Below, in pieces: positions 26,605 to 35,045 of a stretch of DNA of 64,000 bases; positions within the stretch are counted from its first letter, which is position 1; every line of letters begins with the position of its first letter. The translations under genes were made by a program, and so were the position numbers. The notes below the pieces were generated by a model, which had not been told where the DNA came from, made no database searches, and saw nothing but the letters and a program-made list of their open reading frames with translations. The stretch covers positions 62,001-126,000 of the forward strand of contig NZ_KQ410732.1 of assembly GCF_001262505.1 (NCBI RefSeq), in the 5' to 3' direction. Origin of the DNA: Shinella sp. SUS2. Its GTDB lineage: Bacteria; Pseudomonadota; Alphaproteobacteria; Rhizobiales; Rhizobiaceae.

Positions 26605-27483
26605 TTGTCTCCGATTGCCTCCTCCAAGCACAGCCGCCTTGCTTTGATCGCCCTGCTCGTCGGCGGCGTGGCGATAGGCGGGTCGCCGATCTTCGTGCGC
26701 CTTTCCGAGGTCGGGCCGATGGTCACGGCCTTCTGGCGTGTCGCGCTGGCCTTTCTGCCGTTCGTGCTCATCTCGCAGGTGGCAAAGCAGGGTGACGAGC
26801 GGCCGACAGGGCTCAGAGACTATCTCTTCCTGCTGCTGCCGGGTGCATTCCTTGCCGCCGATCTTGCCGCCTGGCACTTGTCGCTGCACATGACCTCCGT
26901 CGCCAATGCAACGCTGCTCGGCAATCTTGCGCCGGTCTTCGTGACGCTCGGCTCCTGGCTGCTCTTCCGCACGCGGGTCACGCCGGTCTTCCTGGCGGGC
27001 CTCGGGCTGACGCTCATCGGCGTGCTCGTGCTGAAGGGCGGGCCGTCGGCGCTTGGCGGCGGTCAGCTTGCCGGCGATGCGACGGCCGTCGTTGCCGCGT
27101 TCTTCTACGCCGGTTACATGCTGTCGCTCGGCCATATCCGTTCGCGGTTTTCGACGCTGCGCATCATGGTCTGGACGACCTTCTCGGCGGCGGTCTGTAT
27201 CTTGCCGGTGGCCCTCTTCTTCGAGGGGGGCATGGTGCCCGCGACGTTGTTCGGCTGGACGATGCTCATCGGCCTTGCCTTGATCAGCCATGTCGCCGGG
27301 CAGGGCCTTGTCACCTATGCGCTTGCCTACCTGCCGACGGCCTTCTCCTCGCTGACGCTGCTTCTGCAACCGGTCGTCGCCGCCGTCCTCGCCTGGGCCA
27401 TTCTGGCCGAACCAGTCGGTGCGATGCAGGCGGTCGGCGGGGCGATCGTGTTGATCGGCATTCTCGTCGCTCGCCGCGGATGA
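26605..27483 (+). CDS. EamA-family (DMT) transporter
   Basis: This protein of about 292 residues has ten hydrophobic helices in two EamA halves. I place the start at the TTG at 26605 because the first helix (LALIALLVGGVAIGG) begins about 11 residues later and no ATG is close. Longer forms from 26497 or 26359 would add a tail encoded by the repeat-containing spacer and are less likely. It is convergent with the small membrane protein gene. The substrate is unknown. Confidence 0.78.
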   Translation: MSPIASSKHSRLALIALLVGGVAIGGSPIFVRLSEVGPMVTAFWRVALAFLPFVLISQVAKQGDERPTGLRDYLFLLLPGAFLAADLAAWHLSLHMTSVANATLLGNLAPVFVTLGSWLLFRTRVTPVFLAGLGLTLIGVLVLKGGPSALGGGQLAGDATAVVAAFFYAGYMLSLGHIRSRFSTLRIMVWTTFSAAVCILPVALFFEGGMVPATLFGWTMLIGLALISHVAGQGLVTYALAYLPTAFSSLTLLLQPVVAAVLAWAILAEPVGAMQAVGGAIVLIGILVARRG

Positions 27484-27486
27484 GGT

Positions 27487-27720
27487 TCAGCCATCGGTCT
27501 GTTTGGCCTGCAGGACGGTTCTGATGCCCGCGTAGACGATCAGTCCGTTGATGATGATGCCGAGCAGGAAGCGGCCCGGGGCGAGCGCGAAGCTCATCGG
27601 CGCATCCGGATTGTAGCCGAGGCCCGCAATGCCGCCCATGTCGTTCATCGCGATGCCGGAGATGAGCCACCAGGCACCGGCGACGATCATGATCCAGCCC
27701 ATTATCTTGCCGTTCTTCAT
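27487..27720 (-). CDS. Small two-helix membrane protein
   Basis: This 77-residue protein has two hydrophobic segments (IMGWIMIVAGAWWLISGIAM and FLLGIIINGLIVYAGI). A GGGAGAGG ribosome site supports the ATG at 27720 over an in-frame ATG at 27750. It lies 93 bp downstream of the dehydratase gene in the same direction. I do not recognise the family; it may be a small accessory membrane protein. Confidence 0.65.
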   Translation of the reverse strand: MKNGKIMGWIMIVAGAWWLISGIAMNDMGGIAGLGYNPDAPMSFALAPGRFLLGIIINGLIVYAGIRTVLQAKQTDG

Positions 27721-27813
27721 GCTACCTCTCCCGCGGCATGCACGTTGCAAGGCGAAAGCCCGGCAAGGCCGCCTCCGGAGAAACGGCCAGGCTGCACCGA
27801 ATATTCCGGCAGG

Positions 27814-29598
27814 CTAATGATTGTGCCGCGGCGGCGTTTCCGCGATCGCGCGGAAATCGGCCGCCCCGTCGATCACCGCGCCGTCCGAAAGCTGGGTAAC
27901 GGTCTTGCGGTAGATCCGCTGCCAGGGCGTCGCATCGGCCGGTACCGGCGGAATGCCGTCCACCTTGCGGCGCTCGATTTCCACCGCCTCCACCAGCATG
28001 TCGCACCGCCCCTCGGTCAGGTCGATGCGGATGACATCGCCGGTGCGCAGGAAGGCGAGACCGCCGCCGGCGGCACTTTCCGGCGAGGCGTTGAGGATCG
28101 ACGGGCTGTCGGCCGTGCCGGACTGGCGCCCATCGCCGATCGTCGGCAGGCTGGTGATGCCGCGCTTGAGCAGATGGTCCGGCGGCTGCATGTTGACGAC
28201 CTCGGCCGAACCCGGCCAGCCGAGCGGCCCCGCGCCGCGGATGACGAGGATGGTGCGCTCGTCGATGCCGAGCGCGGGGTCGTTGATGCGCCTGTGATAG
28301 TCTTCCGAGCCGTCGAAGACGACCGCCTTTCCCTCGAAGACGCCCTCGCGACCGGGCTCGCTGAGGTAGCGCGCGCGAAACTCCTGCGAGATGACCGAGG
28401 TCTTCATGATGGCGAAATCGAAGAGGTTGCCCTTCAGGACGAGGAACCCGGCGCGTTCCTTCAGCGGCTCGTCATAGGGGCGGATGACCTCGCGGTCACT
28501 GGCGGCGCGCCCTTCCAGGTTTTCCGCCATGCTGCGCCCCGTCACGGTCGGACAGTCGCCGGCGAGCTTTCCGGCGGCAAGCAGCTCGTGCATGATCGCC
28601 GGCACGCCGCCGGCCCGATGGAAGCGCTCGCCGAGGAAGCGGCCGGCGGGCTGCACGTCAGCGAGCAGCGGGATGTCGTAGCCGTGCTCCTGCCAGTCCT
28701 CAGGCGTCATCTCCACGCCGGCATGTTTCGCCATGGCCATCAGATGCGGCTGGGCATTGGTCGAGCCGCCGATGGCCGAGTTGACGCGGATCGCGTTGAG
28801 GAAGGACTTTCGCGTCAGGATCGATGAGGGACGGATGTCTTCCAGCACCAGTTCCACCGCACGCCGGCCGGTGCGATAGGCCATCTGCCCGCGTTCGCGA
28901 TAGGCCGCCGGGATGGCCGCGCAGCCGGTCAGCGACATGCCAAGCGCCTCGGCGAGTGCGTTCATCGTCGAGGCGGTACCCATCGTGTTGCAATGGCCGA
29001 TGGAGGGCGCCGAGCCCATCGCGGCCTGGAGAAATTCTTCTTCATCGATTTCTCCGGCGGCGAGCTTGCGGCGCGAGCGCCAGATCACCGTGCCGGAACC
29101 TGCGAGGCCACCTTCGTGCCAGCCGTCGAGCATCGGTCCGCCAGAAAGCACGATCGCGGGAATATCGACCGTCGAGGCAGCCATCAGCGCCGACGGTGTG
29201 GTCTTGTCGCAGCCTGTCGTCAGGACGACGCCGTCGAGCGGGTAACCGTAGAGGATCTCGACAAGGCCGAGATAGGCAAGGTTGCGGTCGAGCGCGGCCG
29301 TCGGCCGCTTGCAGTTCTCGAAGATCGGATGGGTCGGGAACTCGATCGGAATGCCGCCAGCATCGCGGATACCGTCGCGAACGCGCTTGGCGAGATCGAC
29401 ATGGTGGCGGTTGCAGGGGGTCAGATCGCTGCCGCTCTGGGCGATGCCGATGACCGGCTTGCCTGAGCGCAGTTCTTCCGGGGTGATGCCGTAGTTCATG
29501 AAGCGCTCGAGATAAAGCGCCGCCATGTCGACGTGCTCGCGGTTGTCGAACCAGTCCTCGGAGCGCAGCCGCCGCTTGCCCGTCTTTTCGTCCGTCAT
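27814..29598 (-). CDS. IlvD/Edd-family dehydratase, probably sugar-acid type
   Basis: This enzyme of about 594 residues has the Fe-S dehydratase landmarks: TPCNRHHVDLA, GCDKTTPSALMAA, HCNTMGTASTMNALAEALG and the C-terminal IGDGRQSGTADSPSILNASPE. The last motif resembles L-arabinonate/xylonate dehydratases of rhizobia more than biosynthetic IlvD. The reaction removes water from an aldonic acid to give a 2-keto-3-deoxy acid. The ATG at 29598 is used; an upstream one at 29658 adds a poor N-terminus. It is divergent from a DMT transporter, and no sugar transporter is nearby. Confidence 0.85.
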   Translation of the reverse strand: MTDEKTGKRRLRSEDWFDNREHVDMAALYLERFMNYGITPEELRSGKPVIGIAQSGSDLTPCNRHHVDLAKRVRDGIRDAGGIPIEFPTHPIFENCKRPTAALDRNLAYLGLVEILYGYPLDGVVLTTGCDKTTPSALMAASTVDIPAIVLSGGPMLDGWHEGGLAGSGTVIWRSRRKLAAGEIDEEEFLQAAMGSAPSIGHCNTMGTASTMNALAEALGMSLTGCAAIPAAYRERGQMAYRTGRRAVELVLEDIRPSSILTRKSFLNAIRVNSAIGGSTNAQPHLMAMAKHAGVEMTPEDWQEHGYDIPLLADVQPAGRFLGERFHRAGGVPAIMHELLAAGKLAGDCPTVTGRSMAENLEGRAASDREVIRPYDEPLKERAGFLVLKGNLFDFAIMKTSVISQEFRARYLSEPGREGVFEGKAVVFDGSEDYHRRINDPALGIDERTILVIRGAGPLGWPGSAEVVNMQPPDHLLKRGITSLPTIGDGRQSGTADSPSILNASPESAAGGGLAFLRTGDVIRIDLTEGRCDMLVEAVEIERRKVDGIPPVPADATPWQRIYRKTVTQLSDGAVIDGAADFRAIAETPPRHNH

Positions 29599-29765
29599 GA
29601 AATGAACCTCGTCAAAAATCCCGGATTGCACTCTTCCATTGCCGCCGTGCGCAATCAACCGGGCGGGGCCCGGTGCGCCGCTTTATGCAGCTATCAAAAT
29701 TGCTGACTGGATCGGCCGGGCGGAATGTGTCACAGCCCTTTCATCCAAGCTTCCGAGTTTCCGCC

Positions 29766-30665
29766 ATGACAGACATCACCGCCTCCTCCCCCGCCACGGG
29801 CACCGCTCGCCTCGGCGTGCTCCTGATGCTGCTCGGCATGGTGATGTTCTCGCTGAACGACGTGCTCGGCAAATGGCTCGTCGCGACCTATTCCGTCGGT
29901 CAGCTCATGCTGATCCGCAGCATCGCCGCGATGGTGGTTCTCGCACCGTTCTTCTGGAAGGTCGGCTGGCGCAGGCTCGTGGATGTCGAGCGGCCGAAGC
30001 TGCATCTCGTGCGCGCAGCGCTGTTTGCCTTCGAGGCCTCCGCTTTCTACTTCGCCGTCGCCTACATGCCGCTTGCCGATGCCATGACCTATTGGCTGGC
30101 CGCGCCGATCTACGTTGCCGCCATGTCGCCGCTGCTGCTCGGCGAGAAGGTCGGCTGGCGGCGCTGGACGGCGATCATCGTTGGCTTCATCGGCGTGGTG
30201 ATCGCGCTGGAACCGTCGAAAGAGACGTTCACCCTGCCGGCGCTGATCGCGCTTGCCGGCAGCCTCGCCTTCAGCTTCGCCATGGTGCTCAGCCGAACGC
30301 TGCGCACGACACCCGATACGACGCTGGTGTTCTGGCAGGTGGCAGGTGCGGCCATCTTCGCCGGTGTCTGGTGCATTGCCGATCCGGCCGGCTGGGCACC
30401 GGTCAGCAGCATCGACTTCGGCCTTCTGAGCCTGCTCGGCGTTGTGGCGATGGGCGCGCATATGCTGGTGAATCGCTCGCTGAAGCTGGCTGATGCGGCG
30501 ACCGTCGTGCCGCTGCAATATTCGCTGCTGCTCTGGGCCGTGGTTTTCGGCTGGATGTTCTTCGGCGATGCGCCGCGCTCGGCCATGCTGATCGGTGCCG
30601 GCTTCATCGTCGCCTCCGGCCTCTTCATCTTCTTCCGCGAGCAGCAGCTCAAGCGCCGTGCCTGA
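29766..30665 (+). CDS. EamA-family (DMT) transporter
   Basis: This protein of about 299 residues has ten hydrophobic helices and two EamA repeats, with the typical first helix GVLLMLLGMVMFSLNDVLGK. The ATG at 29766 is favoured over one at 29673 because the extra residues would overlap the promoter region of the divergent dehydratase. Export of a metabolite is probable, substrate unknown. It ends 8 bp from the convergent oxidase-derived gene. Confidence 0.84.
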   Translation: MTDITASSPATGTARLGVLLMLLGMVMFSLNDVLGKWLVATYSVGQLMLIRSIAAMVVLAPFFWKVGWRRLVDVERPKLHLVRAALFAFEASAFYFAVAYMPLADAMTYWLAAPIYVAAMSPLLLGEKVGWRRWTAIIVGFIGVVIALEPSKETFTLPALIALAGSLAFSFAMVLSRTLRTTPDTTLVFWQVAGAAIFAGVWCIADPAGWAPVSSIDFGLLSLLGVVAMGAHMLVNRSLKLADAATVVPLQYSLLLWAVVFGWMFFGDAPRSAMLIGAGFIVASGLFIFFREQQLKRRA

Positions 30666-30673
30666 CGCGCGCT

Positions 30674-31165
30674 TCAGGGCGCCGTGCAGGATTGCGAGAT
30701 GCCTTTCGCCCAGGTGGCGTAAGCGTCCGGTTCGATGACCGTGAGATCGAAAGCCATCTTCTCGTAGCCGTCGCCGGAGAGGCTGGTGGCGCCACCCTTG
30801 AAGGTGCCCATCGCCGCGGGACTGAAGGCCACGAGATTGAGCAGTCCGGGAATGGCATCCGCCTTGAGATCGAGCGCCGGCACGCGCCATTCATGGATGA
30901 TATCGTCGGCGGTGATGGAGAGATGCACGCGTTTGCCGCGCGGCAGCATGAGCGCGCCTTCGACGCGGCATTCGCCGGCCCCGTCCGTTTCCGTGTTCGG
31001 ATAGGCATAGCGCCAGCCATATTGGTATCCGATGATGGTGACGGAAAGCTCGGGCGGCGCCTGGTCCGCCTTCAAAATGTCCGGCACGAGAAGATCAAGC
31101 GGCGAGGCGAAGGCGCTGCGTGCGAAAAGGGTGGCGATCAGGAGAAGCGGCGCGCGGCGGATCAC
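30674..31165 (-). CDS. Exported cytochrome oxidase subunit II-like cupredoxin without most CuA ligands
   Basis: This 163-residue protein has a signal peptide (about residues 1-20, ending SAFA) and then a single cupredoxin domain closely matching the periplasmic half of cytochrome c oxidase subunit II. Matching blocks are GYQYGWRYAYPN (46-57), LPRGKRVHLSITADDIIHEW (74-93), VPALDLKADAIPG (95-107) and MGTFKG (119-124). The membrane helices of subunit II are missing. At the CuA site only H91 and M137 remain; the expected two cysteines, the glutamate and the second histidine align with A126, S130, S128 and Y134. It starts with GTG overlapping the lrp stop (GTGA), so it is coupled to the regulator. 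No oxidase genes are near. Function unknown; electron transfer through CuA looks excluded. Confidence 0.75.
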   Translation of the reverse strand: MIRRAPLLLIATLFARSAFASPLDLLVPDILKADQAPPELSVTIIGYQYGWRYAYPNTETDGAGECRVEGALMLPRGKRVHLSITADDIIHEWRVPALDLKADAIPGLLNLVAFSPAAMGTFKGGATSLSGDGYEKMAFDLTVIEPDAYATWAKGISQSCTAP

Positions 31166-31629
31166 AGGGGCAGTTCCGTGGTGTATTTCACGCTCTTCAG
31201 CGCGAAATGTGAGGAAGAGTTGGCGACGGCTTCATGGGTCAGGATCGCCTGCATCAGCAGTTGTTCGTAGTCCCGGACGTCCTTTACCACGACGCGGATC
31301 AGGTAGTCCCACTCGCCGGACATGGAGTAACATTCCAGCACCTCCTCGTGGGTCTGCACGAAGCGCTCGAAATCGCGCCGGGCGCCCGGATCGTGCGACT
31401 TCATGCGCACCTGGCAGAAGACGTTGAGCCCGCGGCCGATGCTGTCGGGATCGAGCAGCCGCACGGTCGGGCCGAGCACGCCGGCCTCCTCCAGCGCCTT
31501 GATGCGCCGCCAGCAGGAGGCGCTGGAAGCGCCGACCTCTTCGGCAAGCGCCGCATGGCTGATATCCCCCCGCCGCTGCAGGACCTTGAGGATTTTCTTG
31601 TCGACGGCATCAAGTTGAATGGAATTCAT
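31162..31629 (-). CDS. Lrp/AsnC-family regulator (BkdR-like)
   Basis: This regulator of about 155 residues has the AsnC helix-turn-helix (ISHAALAEEVGASSASCWRRI) and a C-terminal RAM/AsnC ligand domain containing LECYSMSGEWDYLIRVVVKD. The ATG at 31629 gives the usual length. It is divergent from the 2-oxoacid dehydrogenase operon, exactly as bkdR is in Pseudomonas, so it probably activates that operon in response to branched-chain amino acids. It is translationally coupled to the exported oxidase-derived protein. Confidence 0.87.
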   Translation of the reverse strand: MNSIQLDAVDKKILKVLQRRGDISHAALAEEVGASSASCWRRIKALEEAGVLGPTVRLLDPDSIGRGLNVFCQVRMKSHDPGARRDFERFVQTHEEVLECYSMSGEWDYLIRVVVKDVRDYEQLLMQAILTHEAVANSSSHFALKSVKYTTELPL

Positions 31630-31641
31630 CGAAAATCCCAC

Positions 31642-31665
31642 GAATGTGATGGTTCTGTTTCATTC
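31642..31665. promoter_or_regulatory. Possible Lrp-binding dyad
   Basis: GAATG and CATTC are inverted around 14 bases in the 122-bp divergent region between lrp and the E1 gene. The symmetry is short, so this is a weak candidate. Confidence 0.28.
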
Positions 31666-31751
31666 TTACCGCAAAACCCAGCCTGTTTGAAACGCTTTTT
31701 CGGCGGGAGGGGCCTACACTCTCCAGGACTTGATATCTGCGGGAGGAAACC

Positions 31752-33842
31752 ATGGCGCAGGTCGCACTCAAATCCGTCGTCGGGTCTGCCGCCCGCAACG
31801 CGCCCGACGATACCGTCGATTGGAAGCGCATCGCCTATCTGGTGCATCTGTCGCGGGCGCTCGACGACATGGAGGAAACCCGCCTCGTTCCCGAAAAGAA
31901 GGTGCTCTACCAGTTTTCCGCCCGTGGCCACGATATGGCGCAGATCATGCTCGGCTGTCTCCTCACCGACCGGCATGACGCGACCTGCGGCTACTACCGG
32001 TCCCGCCCGCTGCTGCTTTCGCTCGGCATCGACCCCGCGGATGCGCTCGGTTCCGCCATGGGCCGGGCCGGTGGTTACTCGGACGGGCGCGATATCGGTG
32101 TCGTCTTCAATTATCCCAATCTTGACGGTGCCTCCGCCCTGCCGATGTGCGGCGGTGTCGGCGCGCAATACACGCCGACGGCCGGGTGGGCGCAGGCGGT
32201 GAAATACTACGCCGAAACGCTCGGCAAGGCAGATTACGCACGGAGCATCGCCGTCGTGCTCGGCGGTGACGGTTCGGTCGCCTCGAACGGCTTCTGGTCG
32301 GCGCTGGCCATCGCCACCACGCAAACCCTGCCGATGCTGTTCTACATCGAGGACAACGGCTACGGCATTTCCGTTCCGTCGACGATCCAGACGCCCGGCG
32401 GCAACATCGCGGCGAACCTTTCCGGTTGGCAGAACCTGACGATCTTCGAGGGCGACGGTACCGATCCGGCCGCCGTCGCCCGGCTGACCTGCGCGGCGGT
32501 GGAGCATGTGCGTGAGGCGCGCGGCCCCGCGCTGCTGCGCCTCACCGTGCCGCGCCTGCAGGGCCACAGTTTTCAGGACACGCAGGCCTACAAGAGCGAA
32601 GCGGTGGTCCGCAGCGAATGGGCGCGGGATCCGCTACCGCGCCTGAAGGACTACATCGTGCCGGCCGTGCTCAGCGCGGCGGAGTGGGAGGCGGCGGATA
32701 CGGGCGCAAGGGCGGCGGCGGAAACCGCGCGCATCGCCGCAGAAGCGCGTCCGGTCGCCGTTCCGGAGACGGTGACGCGCCATGTTTTCTTCGAGGGCGA
32801 GGTGCAGGTGATGGGCGGGCAGATCCGCCACGGCCATGTGCCGCCGCAAACCGCCGCGGTCGCCGTGTCGGAAGGCCAGCGCATCAACATGGTCACAGCC
32901 ATCCGCCGCACGCTCGAGCACGAGCTTTCGATCAACGAACGTGTGGTGCTGTTTGGCGAGGACATCGGCCCGAAGGGCGGCGTGCATGCCGTCACGCTCG
33001 GTCTCCAGGAAAAATTCGGCCGCGAACGGGTGTTCGACACGTCGCTTTCGGAGGAAGGCATTGTCGGCCGGGCGGTCGGCATGGCGCTGGCGGGGCTGAT
33101 GCCGGTGCCGGAAATCCAGTTCCGCAAGTATGCCGAACCTGCCACCGAGCAGATCAACGACTGCGGCACGATCCGCTGGCGCACCAACAACCGTTTTGCC
33201 GCGCCCATGGTGCTGCGCATGCCGGGCGGCTACTTCAAATGCGGCGACCCCTGGCACAGCCAGACCAACGAGGTGGCCTTCGTGCACCAGCCCGGCTGGA
33301 AGGTGGCGGTCCCCTCCAATGCCGCCGACGCGGTCGGGTTGCTGCGCACCGGCCTTCGCGGCAATGATCCGGTCATCTTCTTCGAGCACCGCGCCATGCT
33401 GGACCATGCCTGGGCGCGGCGCCCCTATCCCGGTGACGATTTCGCCCTGCCCTTCGGCAAGGCGAGTTTCACGCGCCGCGGCGAGGCGATCACGCTCGTC
33501 ACCTGGGGCGCCATGGTGCATCGTTGCGAGGAAGCGGCGGAGGGCGTTTCCGCCGATGTCATCGACCTGCGCACGCTGATGCCCTGGGACAGGGAGGCGG
33601 TGCTGGATTCGGTCCGGCGCACGCGCCGCTGCCTTGTCGTGCACGAGGATCTCGGCACCGCCGGCTTCGGTGCGGAGATCGCCGCCGTCGTCGCCGACGA
33701 GGCCTTCATGGATCTCGATGCCCCCGTCTCGCGCCTGACGATGCCGGACATACCGAGCCCGCACAATCCGGTCCTGCTCGACTGGGCGGTGCCTTCGGCG
33801 GGGCGGATCCGCGCCAAGATCGATGCATTGATGGAGTTCTGA
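31752..33842 (+). CDS. 2-oxoacid dehydrogenase E1, fused alpha and beta subunits (branched-chain type)
   Basis: This 696-residue thiamine-diphosphate enzyme decarboxylates a 2-oxoacid and passes the acyl group to E2. The alpha part covers about residues 1-345 with the cofactor motif GDGSVASNGFWSALAIA and ending asparagine (YIEDNGYGIS). The beta part starts near residue 378 (NMVTAIRRTLEHELSINERV) and includes FGEDIGPKGGVHAVT and EIQFRKYAEPATEQI. In most bacteria these are two genes. Context with Lrp, E2 and E3 points to branched-chain 2-oxoacids, but pyruvate or acetoin cannot be excluded. A GGGAGGAAACC site precedes the ATG. Confidence 0.88.
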   Translation: MAQVALKSVVGSAARNAPDDTVDWKRIAYLVHLSRALDDMEETRLVPEKKVLYQFSARGHDMAQIMLGCLLTDRHDATCGYYRSRPLLLSLGIDPADALGSAMGRAGGYSDGRDIGVVFNYPNLDGASALPMCGGVGAQYTPTAGWAQAVKYYAETLGKADYARSIAVVLGGDGSVASNGFWSALAIATTQTLPMLFYIEDNGYGISVPSTIQTPGGNIAANLSGWQNLTIFEGDGTDPAAVARLTCAAVEHVREARGPALLRLTVPRLQGHSFQDTQAYKSEAVVRSEWARDPLPRLKDYIVPAVLSAAEWEAADTGARAAAETARIAAEARPVAVPETVTRHVFFEGEVQVMGGQIRHGHVPPQTAAVAVSEGQRINMVTAIRRTLEHELSINERVVLFGEDIGPKGGVHAVTLGLQEKFGRERVFDTSLSEEGIVGRAVGMALAGLMPVPEIQFRKYAEPATEQINDCGTIRWRTNNRFAAPMVLRMPGGYFKCGDPWHSQTNEVAFVHQPGWKVAVPSNAADAVGLLRTGLRGNDPVIFFEHRAMLDHAWARRPYPGDDFALPFGKASFTRRGEAITLVTWGAMVHRCEEAAEGVSADVIDLRTLMPWDREAVLDSVRRTRRCLVVHEDLGTAGFGAEIAAVVADEAFMDLDAPVSRLTMPDIPSPHNPVLLDWAVPSAGRIRAKIDALMEF

Positions 33843-33845
33843 CGG

Positions 33846-35045
33846 ATGGCGGGGCTGATGATCGACGTTCTCGCGCCCGTGGAGCAGGAAGGCACCAAGG
33901 CGGTCGTGCGCAACTGGCTGAAGGCGGTGGGAGATAGAGTAGCGCCCGACGATCCCCTCGTGGAACTTGAAACCGACAAGGTGACACAGGAAATTCCCGC
34001 CCCCGTCGCCGGCATCCTGAGTGAGATCCTGATGCAGGGCGGCGAAAAAGCCGAGCCCGGCGCCGTGCTTGGCCGCATCCGGCAGGAAGAGGCTGCTACC
34101 GCCGAGCCCGTTGCCATGGCCACCAAGCCGGAGCTCAGGCGGGTGCCGGCCGCTGCGGAACACTATTCTCCGGCCGTACGGCGTGCAGCGGAGGAATACG
34201 GCATCGACCCCGCGACGGTAGATGGCTCCGGCAAGGGCGGACGGGTGACGCGGGCCGATATGGATGCCGCGCACGAGGCGGCGCGCGCTGTGCAGTCATC
34301 ACCGGCGCCTGTCCAGGAGACTGTACCGGAGATACCGCCTCTCGGAGGGCGCTCGCGGGCGATCCGGCACTCGCCAATGCGGCTTGCGATCGCGGAACAC
34401 ATGCAGATGTCCGTCTCCACGGCGCCGCATGTCACGGCGGTGTTCGAGGCGGATTTCAGCGCCGTCATGCGGCACCGCGAGAAGAGCAAGCAGGCCTTTG
34501 CCGCGTCGGGCGTGTCGCTCTCCTACACGGCCTACATCGTTTCGGCCTGCGTGGCGGCGATGAAGGCGGTGCCCGAGGTCAACAGCCGCTGGTTCGACGA
34601 CCGGCTGGAGGTGTTCGACGACGTCAATGTCGGCATCGGCACGGCGCTCGGCAATGAAGGACTGGTGGTGCCCGTCATCCGTGCAGCGCAGGACCTCTCG
34701 CTCTCCGGTATCGCCGCGCGCCTGCAGGATCTTACGACCCGTGCCCGGACGAAGGCGCTGGCGCCCGCCGACATGCGCGGTGGCACCTTCACCATCTCGA
34801 ACCACGGCGTTTCCGGGTCGCTTCTTGCCACGCCCATCATCATCAACCAGCCGCAAACGGCGATCCTCGGCGCCGGCAAGCTGGAAAAGCGCGTGGTGGT
34901 GCGGGAGGTCGAGGGTGTCGATACGATCCAGATCCGGCCGATGGCCTATGTTTCGCTGACCATCGACCATCGCGCGCTCGACGGTCACCAGACCAACACA
35001 TGGCTCGCCCGCTTCGTCGAGACGCTGGAAGGCTGGCCGCAATGA
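33846..35045 (+). CDS. bkdB: Dihydrolipoamide acyltransferase (E2)
   Basis: This 399-residue core subunit has an N-terminal lipoyl domain with the modified K45 in ETDKVT, an E3/E1-binding domain (SPAVRRAAEEYGIDPATVDG, about residues 101-120) and a C-terminal catalytic domain ending DHRALDG with the active histidine and aspartate. It has one lipoyl domain, as in branched-chain complexes. It starts 3 bp after E1 and overlaps the E3 start by 4 bases. The symbol follows the bkd-type context and is less certain than the enzyme class. Confidence 0.9.
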   Translation: MAGLMIDVLAPVEQEGTKAVVRNWLKAVGDRVAPDDPLVELETDKVTQEIPAPVAGILSEILMQGGEKAEPGAVLGRIRQEEAATAEPVAMATKPELRRVPAAAEHYSPAVRRAAEEYGIDPATVDGSGKGGRVTRADMDAAHEAARAVQSSPAPVQETVPEIPPLGGRSRAIRHSPMRLAIAEHMQMSVSTAPHVTAVFEADFSAVMRHREKSKQAFAASGVSLSYTAYIVSACVAAMKAVPEVNSRWFDDRLEVFDDVNVGIGTALGNEGLVVPVIRAAQDLSLSGIAARLQDLTTRARTKALAPADMRGGTFTISNHGVSGSLLATPIIINQPQTAILGAGKLEKRVVVREVEGVDTIQIRPMAYVSLTIDHRALDGHQTNTWLARFVETLEGWPQ

